The position numbers were made by a program, and so were the translations under genes. This document shows positions 17,349 through 23,751 of a DNA stretch of 64,000 nt, piece after piece. The notes beneath the pieces are model-generated. The model ran no database searches, was not told the DNA's origin, and saw only the letters and a program-made list of their open reading frames with translations. The DNA comes from Bradyrhizobium sp. Rc3b. Its GTDB lineage: Bacteria; Pseudomonadota; Alphaproteobacteria; Rhizobiales; Xanthobacteraceae. The stretch spans positions 62,001 to 126,000 of the forward strand of contig NZ_FOUS01000012.1 of the NCBI RefSeq assembly GCF_900114915.1. Reading direction: 5' to 3'. Within the stretch, counting starts at the first letter, position 1. Each line of letters starts with the position of its first letter.

Positions 17349-17749
17349 GCAGTTCTTACGGCCGCATTGGCCGAGCGTTGACCATTTCCCGCCTTCATCG
17401 AACAGGTGCGTAGATCGGCGCGGCGAACGAAAGATGATCGAAACCTGAGCGCGGGAGAGGCAGTCCTCCTCGGGAGTCCTCATCAAGCTGCGGGCATTCG
17501 GTCCGGCCCACCCCAGCCGCAGCAGAGCGATGTTACCTGGATCGGTTCTTGAGAGACGATGCCGCCTTTTGCAGGAGATTGCTTCTCTTTCTGCACTGAA
17601 GCGCTCCGACCTCTTGTTCATCAAAACCGAGATAGCCACGCTTTCCGTAAGATTGTGGTTCAGCACGCGGACGCACGTGGCCTCGTTGATGGCTTGATCT
17701 GGCCGAAGACCGGCTTCGCCTCGATCGTCTGAGCCGCAACGCCGTTGAT
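17349..17749. other. 400 bases with no recognised gene
   Basis: Only short arginine-rich frames occur here, and none has a ribosome binding site or a motif I recognise. No hairpin comparable to the flanking leaders was seen. Confidence 0.4.
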
Positions 17750-17920
17750 GCGACTTTCTTCCCCTGGGCTTCGCCCATTCCTCGCGAGACAAGAAAGTCG
17801 CCACAACGACGTCCTCCGCTGCGCTCCGGCCCGAGCGGGTGCGTCGCCGATCGTCCTCGGCCCTAGATCGCCATCGAGGCCGCGGTGGTCGCGGGCTCGA
17901 AACACAACAGGAGAAGTGAC
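17750..17920 (+). promoter_or_regulatory. structured leader B2 of the DUF736 gene
   Basis: GCGACTTTCTT (17750-17760) pairs perfectly with AAGAAAGTCGC (17791-17801), enclosing a small hairpin TGGGC (17765-17769)/GCCCA (17773-17777). A CTCCGCTGCGCTCCGGCCC block follows that is nearly identical in leader B1. Then GAGGCCGCG (17876-17884) pairs with CGCGGGCTC (17890-17898) around GTGGT. The ribosome binding site AGGAG lies just before ATG 17921. Confidence 0.55.
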
Positions 17921-18241
17921 ATGGCTAACATCGGTTCTTTCAAGAAGGTTGGTAACGAATTCCAGGGCGAGATCGTGACCCTGAGCCTGAAGGCCAAAGG
18001 CGTCCGCATCGTCGCCGAGACCAACCGCTCCAACGAAAATGCTCCCAGCCACCGCATCTATGTGGGTCGCGCGGAGATCGGCGCAGCCTGGTCGAAGCGT
18101 TCCGAGGAAGGCCGCGACTACCTCTCACTCAAGCTCGACGACCCCTCGTTCAACGCGCCGATCTACGCGAACCTGTTCGACGACGAAGGCGGTGAAGGCT
18201 ACACCCTGCTCTGGTCGCGGCCGCGCAAGACCGGCGAGTAA
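17921..18241 (+). CDS. DUF736 domain protein (106 aa)
   Basis: The product matches the DUF736 family over its full length: ANIGSFKKVGNEFQGEIVTLSL at the start, NAPSHRIYV in the middle and SFNAPIYANLFDDEGGEGY near the end. It is a small beta-rich protein found in almost all alphaproteobacterial conjugative plasmids and ICEs, with unknown function. An in-frame ATG at 17885 would translate the leader hairpin, so the AGGAG-preceded ATG at 17921 is chosen. An intrinsic terminator follows directly. Confidence 0.88.
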   Translation: MANIGSFKKVGNEFQGEIVTLSLKAKGVRIVAETNRSNENAPSHRIYVGRAEIGAAWSKRSEEGRDYLSLKLDDPSFNAPIYANLFDDEGGEGYTLLWSRPRKTGE

Positions 18242-18242
18242 G

Positions 18243-18284
18243 AGCGCCCCACCAAGCCCCGTCCGGTCCGCCGGGCGGGGCGCT
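18243..18284. terminator. terminator between convergent DUF736 and qseC
   Basis: AGCGCCCC (18243-18250) pairs perfectly with GGGGCGCT (18277-18284), starting two bases after the DUF736 stop. No long T tract follows. Its place between two converging genes suggests it serves both. Confidence 0.55.
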
Positions 18285-18305
18285 TCGCGGTCGGCCTGAA
18301 GGGGC

Positions 18306-18533
18306 TTACGATTTGCTAAGCCGCGCAGCCTTTTTGAGCAGGTCGCCCGGTTCGACCCCCAATGCTTCAGCAATTTGTCCGAGTACGGTTACGCTTGCTG
18401 ATACATCGCCGCGCTCGATGGCGCCGACGTAACGGGCGCTTAAACCCGCGCGCTCGGCCAGCTCCTCCTGCGTCATTTGTAGATCGTGGCGTTTCCGACG
18501 CAGATTCACAGCCATAATCTCTTTGAGATCCAT
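18306..18533 (-). CDS. qseC: QseC-like XRE repressor (75 aa)
   Basis: A compact XRE/Cro helix-turn-helix protein: NLRRKRHDLQMTQEELAERA, recognition helix region LSARYVGAIERGD, and a last helix VLGQIAEALGVEPGDLL. Its size and fold resemble the controller proteins of restriction-modification systems, and it fits QseC of ICEMlSym from Mesorhizobium. It is divergent from the QseM-like gene, and two near-identical palindromes lie 22-50 bases upstream of its start. That is the arrangement expected for a repressor controlling itself and qseM. The homology call rests on gene order and size as well as sequence. Confidence 0.75.
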   Translation of the reverse strand: MDLKEIMAVNLRRKRHDLQMTQEELAERAGLSARYVGAIERGDVSASVTVLGQIAEALGVEPGDLLKKAARLSKS

Positions 18534-18554
18534 GGCGATATGGGAACTGAGCCG

Positions 18555-18583
18555 GAACGATCGTTCTAGGAACGATCGTTCCT
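18555..18583. promoter_or_regulatory. double palindromic operator between qseC and qseM
   Basis: GAACGATCGTTC occurs twice, at 18555-18566 and within the longer perfect palindrome AGGAACGATCGTTCCT (18568-18583). The centres are 15 bp apart. Such paired sites next to a small XRE gene match controller-protein operators, where a high-affinity and a low-affinity site set the switch. Confidence 0.75.
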
Positions 18584-18738
18584 ATTCGTGTCCGAACATG
18601 CTATCGGGTGGCGGCGCTACGTGCGCGACCGAACTCGGCCGCCGATCTACCGAACGAATATTCAGGATTCCAACGGGAAGCGGAGGTCTGGATTGCGACC
18701 AAACCATGGCGTAGCTTATAGGCGTTCTAAAAGCGGGT

Positions 18739-19014
18739 ATGATGCAGAAGCCATCCCTAGACCGAGACGTAGCTGACAGTGCGCCCAACGAGCCGCTGCT
18801 GACTGCCTATGACGAACAGCATGTCGTTACGTACATGCGCCTCCTGCAGGCGGAGGGCGAGGGGGCGGACTGGCGCGAAGTGACTCGAGTGGTCTTGCAT
18901 ATGGACCCCGAGCGAGAGCCGGATCGTGCGCGAAGTGCATATCAGAGCCACCTTGCGCGTGCCAAATGGGTGACGGAGCAAGGGCGACTCTTGCGCGGTG
19001 CCGGGTCGAAATAG
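18739..19014 (+). CDS. qseM: QseM-like DUF2285 antiactivator (91 aa)
   Basis: The small protein has LTAYDEQHVVTYMRLLQAEG, then EGADWREVTRVVLHMDP and RSAYQSHLARAKWVTEQG. This is the DUF2285 helix-turn-helix variant as a stand-alone domain. In ICEMlSymR7A the single-domain QseM binds the activator FseA (and TraR) and blocks transfer. Here it lies divergent from the QseC-like repressor and directly upstream of the fseA frames, as in that system. No TraR or acyl-homoserine-lactone synthase gene is inside the window. Confidence 0.75.
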   Translation: MMQKPSLDRDVADSAPNEPLLTAYDEQHVVTYMRLLQAEGEGADWREVTRVVLHMDPEREPDRARSAYQSHLARAKWVTEQGRLLRGAGSK

Positions 19015-19179
19015 AAGAAAATCGCTGGCTGGCGACTTGCAGGCAGAACGATTTTCTTTTGCTGACCAGTGGTCATTCCAGTGCACCACGTGGTGCCAAA
19101 CTAGGGGCTTCCTACAACCGCTTCGTTCATACCTATTGCGGCGCAATCGTTGTTAGCAGCATGCAATGGGGCGGAAGCA

Positions 19180-19951
19180 ATGCCTGAATTCGACTGGCGG
19201 TCGCCGGATTCTTACAAGAGCCTACAAGACGCAGAGATCACCGACATCGCCTGGGAATGTCTCCGCCGCAACGCCGACTATCGGCGTGAGTACGAGGTGA
19301 TGATCGCCAAGAGTCCGAACGGCGAAGTGACAGACGAATTCAGGAGGAAATGGGGCATCTGCTTTCGCCCATGACCCGCAGCGGTCGTTCGACGAGCAGA
19401 CGATCTTTTGGGCGCCCGAGATTCTAGCGGCGGTCGTTCCGGTCAAGGTTGCCGGGGCTGCCGATCGCAGTTCATCGTCTCAACCCCTGTTTGACCTTGC
19501 AGCAGGACAGGTGCGCCGCGCCGCCGACGGCTGGCATGCCGTGCTGCGCATCGGTGCGTTGGATCACCGGATCTGGTCCAAAGGGCCGCCGGTGCTCGGC
19601 GCGTCATACGCAGCCGAACTGCCGTTTGATGGCGATTTCGGCGCACGTGCCTACGCAGCCCGGCGGCTCTGGCGTGCGATCAATGGGCGCGCGCCAGGTC
19701 CGGCATTTCACACCCTATCCAAACAGCGGCGCGAACGTCTGAGCGCCGCGATCCGCGCGCTCGATGCGCATGGCGCCGGGGGAAGCTATCGCACGATCGC
19801 CGACGCGCTCTTCGGCAAAAAGCGCATCCCCGATGGCGCCTGGAAGACGCATGATCTGCGCAATCGAACAATCCGCTTGGTGCAAGGCGGCCTTTTGTTG
19901 ATGCGCGGTGGTTACCGCAAACTCCTGCGGCCCGGGCGCAAGGGCGATTAG
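19180..19951 (+). CDS. fseA: FseA-like excision activator, made by +1 frameshift (DUF6499 + DUF2285)
   Basis: Two frames together make one protein of about 256 residues. The first (19180-19374, 64 codons) is the DUF6499 domain: PEFDWRSPDSYKSLQ and IAWECLRRNADYRREYE. The second, in the +1 frame, continues without interruption from HDPQRSFDEQTIFWAPEIL and ends in the DUF2285 domain (THDLRNRTIRLVQGGLLLMR, GGYRKLL). The zero-frame stop is TGA at 19372-19374. The slip must occur just before it; TTT-C at 19363-19366 would let tRNA-Phe move from UUU to UUC, and AGGAGG at 19342-19347 lies upstream. In ICEMlSymR7A the equivalent pair is joined by programmed frameshifting and activates rdfS. A degenerative frameshift is the alternative, but both halves are well preserved. 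Confidence 0.78.
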
Positions 19952-19967
19952 CGCAGTCCTCAAAGGG

Positions 19968-19997
19968 TGCCGAAAATCGCCCCCTCCGTATTCGGCA
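19968..19997 (+). promoter_or_regulatory. inverted repeat upstream of rdfS
   Basis: TGCCGAA (19968-19974) and TTCGGCA (19991-19997) form a perfect inverted repeat with half-sites 23 bp apart, about two helical turns. It lies 88 bases before the rdfS start and just after fseA, where the FseA-responsive promoter should be. Confidence 0.45.
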
Positions 19998-20084
19998 TCC
20001 CCCTCCGAGATCTTGCTTCTCCATAATGACCGCACACACGCCGGCCTAGCCAGGCGTAGTGCGCTGTCCTCCTGGAGTTCTCAA

Positions 20085-20366
20085 ATGCCCGATCCGATGG
20101 CCGGTCTTCCCCCGCGATTCCTGCGTACACCTGAGGCGGCACGCTATCTTGGCCTGTCCGGTCGCACGCTGGAGAAGCACCGCACGTACGGCACCGGACC
20201 CACCTATCGGAAGATTGGCGGCCGTGTCGTCTACGCCGTCGATGATCTGAAAGCATGGGCCGACCGGGGCGCCAAGACATCGACGTCTGACCCCGGCAAG
20301 GGGACTGTACTGCCGGCCAAGAAGCACCCGGCGTTGCGACCTTATGCGGGCCAGGAACGTCGCTGA
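20085..20366 (+). CDS. rdfS: RdfS-like excisionase / recombination directionality factor (93 aa)
   Basis: The protein opens with a MerR/excisionase-type winged helix: PRFLRTPEAARYLGLSGRTLEKHR, then GTGPTYRKIGGRVVYAVDDLKAW. A basic tail follows. RdfS proteins bend attachment-site DNA so that the element's tyrosine integrase excises rather than integrates. Start ATG 20085 has GGAG eight bases upstream. Its place right after fseA and before the replication and transfer genes matches ICEMlSym elements. Confidence 0.8.
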   Translation: MPDPMAGLPPRFLRTPEAARYLGLSGRTLEKHRTYGTGPTYRKIGGRVVYAVDDLKAWADRGAKTSTSDPGKGTVLPAKKHPALRPYAGQERR

Positions 20367-20388
20367 TCACCGCGAAAGGACAGTGATC

Positions 20389-21270
20389 ATGCGGCGCAGA
20401 TACCATTCCGAGCGCGATCAGCTGGAGCTCTTTCGGGCGCTTCCCGGCGATCTTGCGCCCCGCGACGCGCAGGATCTGATGGCTTATCCGTTCTTCTCGC
20501 TCGCAAAGACCAAGCGGACCGTGCCGATTGATTTCCGTGCTGGCGCAATCGCTATTCGTGTCGAAGCCGTGCCGGAACACGGCATGGCGACCATCTGGGA
20601 TGCGGATGTTCTGATCTGGGCTGCGTCCCAGATCGTCGAAGCCCGTGACGCAGGCTTGAAGACCTCGCGCTTGATGGCTGCAACACCTTACGAAATTCTG
20701 ACGTTCGTCGGCCGGGGCACCAGCGCACGTGACTATGACCGCCTGAAGGCTGGTCTTGACAGACTACAGTCAACGACCGTGGTGACTTCGATCCGTCAGC
20801 CGACAGAACGACGGCGACACCGCTTCTCCTGGATCAACGAATGGAAGGAGACGGCCGATGCAAATGGTCGCCCATTTGGGATCGAGCTGATCCTGCCGGA
20901 TTGGTTCTACGCTGGCGTCATCGATGACGCGCTCGTGCTGACGATCGATCGCGCCTATTTCGATCTGACGGGCGGACTCGAGCGCTGGCTCTACCGGCTC
21001 GTGCGCAAGCACGGCGGCCGCCAGGACGACGGCTGGAGTTTTGACCTTGTGCACCTCCATGCCAAGTCCGGCATCATCTCACCGCTCAAGCACTTTGCCT
21101 ACGACGTTCGTCAGATCGTCCAGCACCAGACATTGCCCGGCTATCAACTCGTGCTCACGCGAGACCGGACCGGCAGCGAGAGACTGAACTTCACCCGTCA
21201 GCCTGTTGATCCCTTAACGGCGCGCTTGCGGCGCCGCGGTCTCATTGGAAATTCGGAGGACAACCTGTGA
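20389..21270 (+). CDS. plasmid-type replication initiator protein A (293 aa)
   Basis: The product matches the RPA (replication initiator protein A) family: RDQLELFRALPGDLAPRDAQD, the MAYPFFSLAKTKR block, MATIWDADVLIWAASQI, and the winged-helix core with GLERWLYRLVRKHGGRQ and FHAK-like VHLHAKSGIISPLKHFAYD. Family members initiate replication at iteron origins of alphaproteobacterial plasmids. ATG 20389 follows GAAAGGA. An upstream in-frame ATG at 20344 overlaps rdfS. Three 18-bp direct repeats begin six bases after the stop codon, which supports a complete replicon. Confidence 0.8.
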   Translation: MRRRYHSERDQLELFRALPGDLAPRDAQDLMAYPFFSLAKTKRTVPIDFRAGAIAIRVEAVPEHGMATIWDADVLIWAASQIVEARDAGLKTSRLMAATPYEILTFVGRGTSARDYDRLKAGLDRLQSTTVVTSIRQPTERRRHRFSWINEWKETADANGRPFGIELILPDWFYAGVIDDALVLTIDRAYFDLTGGLERWLYRLVRKHGGRQDDGWSFDLVHLHAKSGIISPLKHFAYDVRQIVQHQTLPGYQLVLTRDRTGSERLNFTRQPVDPLTARLRRRGLIGNSEDNL

Positions 21271-21275
21271 ATCAG

Positions 21276-21340
21276 CTCGTGCTATCGGGGACCGCAACCC
21301 TCGTGCTATCGGGGACCCGATCCTCGTGCTATCGGGGACC
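21276..21340. repeat. three iterons, candidate replication origin
   Basis: The 18-bp sequence CTCGTGCTATCGGGGACC occurs three times without a mismatch, at 21276-21293, 21300-21317 and 21323-21340. Spacing is 24 and 23 bp, about two turns, so the copies face one side of the helix. They directly follow the initiator gene. An A+T-richer stretch around 21385-21420 is the natural place for strand opening. Confidence 0.75.
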
Positions 21341-21399
21341 AGAATCGACCTTAAGGGCTTGTTTCTCCGCGCTTTCCGGCCGCTCTAACTTTACTAACC

Positions 21400-21418
21400 A
21401 GAAATCCTTCGGATTTCT
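21400..21418 (+). terminator. hairpin downstream of the iterons
   Basis: AGAAATCC (21400-21407) pairs perfectly with GGATTTCT (21411-21418) around TTC. It is A/T-rich for a terminator and has only a short T run, so it may instead be part of the origin. Confidence 0.4.
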
Positions 21419-21559
21419 TCTAACGGAGCAGCCCGAAAGCCGCATTGGCGGCGCTCAGCAACGGCAGTCCGACAGGCCAGGCTGCCCTAGCAGGCCACAC
21501 GTTCTCTCCACCGAGCCCCAAGCTCACGGCTGCCGGCGCCAGCGTCAGGGAGCCGCTGC

Positions 21560-22024
21560 ATGAGCGATCTCACGGAAGTGGAAGTGTTGTGGCTCGAGAA
21601 GCGCATCGAAAACCGCATTCGATTCGGCCGCATCGTCGAGGAACGGAAGATTGATCGCCACCGGCGCGTCCTGTCATTCGCGCCATGCAGCATCTTTGCG
21701 TTCGTCCGGTGGACCTCGAACGACTTTGGCACGATCATTTCGCGGATCGACATCTTGCGCGCAGTCGCTCCGGGACAGCGCTGCTCGACCGTCCCTTATG
21801 TGACACCCGGCGGAGAGATTTTGCTGCGTCTATCCAGCTGGCCGAAGGTCGAACGGGTGCTGCAGATGGTCGACGCCATCGAAGCGCTCGGCATCGATCC
21901 CGCCGACGTCGCTCCTGATCATTGGCATCACATTCATAATCGTCTGTCCGTCAACGAAAACCCGCGTCCCTACACGAAAGCCCGCCACCAGGCATGGCTT
22001 CACCGGCAGAGGGTCATGCGATGA
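21560..22024 (+). CDS. DUF2840 family protein (154 aa)
   Basis: The protein matches DUF2840 over its length: LTEVEVLWLEKRIENRIRFG, FAPCSIFAFVRWTSNDFGTI, GGEILLRLSSWPKVERVL, and the final DHWHHIHNRL. This family occurs almost only in ICE and plasmid transfer regions between the replication/excision genes and traF. Its biochemical role is unknown. The stop overlaps the traF start (ATGA at 22021-22024), so the two are coupled. Confidence 0.82.
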   Translation: MSDLTEVEVLWLEKRIENRIRFGRIVEERKIDRHRRVLSFAPCSIFAFVRWTSNDFGTIISRIDILRAVAPGQRCSTVPYVTPGGEILLRLSSWPKVERVLQMVDAIEALGIDPADVAPDHWHHIHNRLSVNENPRPYTKARHQAWLHRQRVMR

Positions 22025-22533
22025 CACCGCGGCTCAAGACGTTGGCCACAATGCTCTGCGGTGCCGTCGCACTTATCGCACCAATCGTTCTGGAGATTAC
22101 GCCGGCCTACATCTGGAATGCATCCGAGAGTGTACCGATCGGGCTCTATCGTGTGCAGCCGCCGGACAAACTATTCGTTACGGAACTCCTCGCCGTGCAG
22201 CCGCCGGAACCGCTCGCGACCTTCCTCGACCTTAACGGCTATTTGCCCATTGGCGTCCCCATGCTGAAGCGCGTGCTTGCCCTTCCCGGGCAGACAGTTT
22301 GCAGAACCGGCCTCACGATTTCGGTCGACGAGGTCGCGGTGGGCGAGGCGAAGGATCACGACAGACGGGGCAAGCCGCTGCCGAAATGGCAGGGCTGCCG
22401 CGTCGTCGGCGACGGCGAGCTGTTTCTGATGAATTGGCAGTCGGGCGACTCTCTTGATGGCCGGTATTTTGGGTTCCTTCCGGCATCTAACGTGATTGGC
22501 CGCGCTCTCCCTGTGTGGACGTGGGAGGAGTGA
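22021..22533 (+). CDS. traF: TraF, S26 family conjugal peptidase (170 aa)
   Basis: An N-terminal membrane anchor (TMLCGAVALIAPIVLEI) precedes the S26 signal-peptidase core. The catalytic serine is in SESVPIGLYRV and the lysine in MLKRVLALPGQTV. The C-terminal part has LFLMNWQSGDSLDGRYFG. TraF of IncP-type systems processes and cyclises the TrbC pilin, and a trbC gene lies 8 kb downstream. The ATG overlaps the DUF2840 stop. An earlier in-frame ATG at 21994 is less likely. Confidence 0.88.
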   Translation: MTPRLKTLATMLCGAVALIAPIVLEITPAYIWNASESVPIGLYRVQPPDKLFVTELLAVQPPEPLATFLDLNGYLPIGVPMLKRVLALPGQTVCRTGLTISVDEVAVGEAKDHDRRGKPLPKWQGCRVVGDGELFLMNWQSGDSLDGRYFGFLPASNVIGRALPVWTWEE

Positions 22534-22535
22534 TC

Positions 22536-23366
22536 GTGCGTATTCAACGTGTTCTCCTCGCCGTTCCCTTGTTCGATCGATTGCTGGATCATTCCTCGGT
22601 CTCGATCGATGTCTGCAAGGCTGGCGCGAGCGCGACAGCACGCTTGGCTCAGTTGGGCCCGCGCGGTTGTGCTGTCGTACCTCTGATGCTTCTTTTGACC
22701 GCGTTCGACAGTGTTGCTTTGGCCCAGAGCGGATCAGCCGCCCAGCCGGCGATCAGTCAGACCACTCACTCATTTGCCGGCTTCATCAATGAGGCCTCAC
22801 AACGCTTTGCGATTGCACCGAACTGGATCCGATCAGTCCAAAGCATCGAGAGTGCTGGTGACGTGCACGCCAGATCGCCAAAAGGCGCAATGGGCCTGAT
22901 GCAAATCATGCCGGCGACCTGGGCGGAACTTCGCGAGCGCTACAATCTCGGGAATGACCCCTACGACCCGCACGACAACATTCTGGCCGGCACGGCTTAC
23001 TTGCGCGAACTGCTCGATCGGTATGGCTTCCCTGGTGTGTTTGCCGCGTACAATGCGGGACCAACTCGCTACGAAGAGCATCTCGCAGGCGGCTCTCTGC
23101 CAGACGAGACGCGAGCATACGTTGCAAAGCTTGCAAATCTGCTTGGCATCGAACTGCCACCGAGGTGGACGTCCAGCGGACAGTCATCAGCAGCTGCGAC
23201 GCTATTCGTCAGGCGGTCCGATCTCATGAAACCGCGCGATCGGTTGCTGGCGCTCATGCCATCGAGCGGTGTCACGACCGCAATCTCGGCGCCCGATGTT
23301 TCGTACATGGTTCCCAGGTCTATTGGCGTGTTCGTGCCTCGATCGGCTTCGGGAGCATCGCAATGA
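22536..23366 (+). CDS. lytic transglycosylase (276 aa)
   Basis: A signal sequence or membrane segment (VVPLMLLLTAFDSVALAQS) is followed by an SLT domain. Catalytic Glu is in VQSIESAGDVHARSPKGAMG, then the LMQIMPATWAELRERYNLG block and VFAAYNAGPTRYEEHLAGG. The enzyme cuts peptidoglycan so that the conjugation channel can be assembled. GTG at 22536, two bases after the traF stop, is taken as the start. Confidence 0.85.
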   Translation: MRIQRVLLAVPLFDRLLDHSSVSIDVCKAGASATARLAQLGPRGCAVVPLMLLLTAFDSVALAQSGSAAQPAISQTTHSFAGFINEASQRFAIAPNWIRSVQSIESAGDVHARSPKGAMGLMQIMPATWAELRERYNLGNDPYDPHDNILAGTAYLRELLDRYGFPGVFAAYNAGPTRYEEHLAGGSLPDETRAYVAKLANLLGIELPPRWTSSGQSSAAATLFVRRSDLMKPRDRLLALMPSSGVTTAISAPDVSYMVPRSIGVFVPRSASGASQ

Positions 23367-23751
23367 TCGAGTGTGCGGGTTTGCAAGCTGATGGCGTATG
23401 GGCGATGCCTTCGGCCCGCGCTCTACTCGTCGCTTCGCTCCTCACCGAGCCACCCTTCGGGTGTCTCGGCCCTTCGGGTAACGATCGCTATCGCAAGCGC
23501 TCGGAAACAGTGGTGGCTTCGCGAGTTGGCTCCCAAGTCGCGGCGGCTCTTTTGGGAACCAGCGACCAGGAGCCCACGACGGCAGGACGGCGAGATAAAA
23601 TGGGCTCGCCGGTCGAACCGCAAGCCATTGGCATGGCTTGGGTTCTGGCGTGCCGGTCGGTCGGGGCGCGTGCCGCGCTTTGCATTTTATCGAATGCAAT
23701 CAAGGACATTTTCGGCACGGTAGGCGCCTTTGCGCAATTCGAGGCCCGGCC
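23367..23751. other. probable oriT region upstream of the relaxase
   Basis: No convincing gene fills these 385 bases, although a 196-codon frame crosses them. Several inverted repeats are present: CAAGCCAT (23621-23628)/ATGGCTTG (23633-23640) with a TGGC loop, the wide pair GATAAAATG (23594-23602)/CATTTTATC (23683-23691), and an imperfect GGCTCCCAA/TTGGGAACC pair near 23530-23560. Nested repeats just upstream of a relaxase gene are what an origin of transfer looks like. I could not identify a nic site. Confidence 0.45.
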
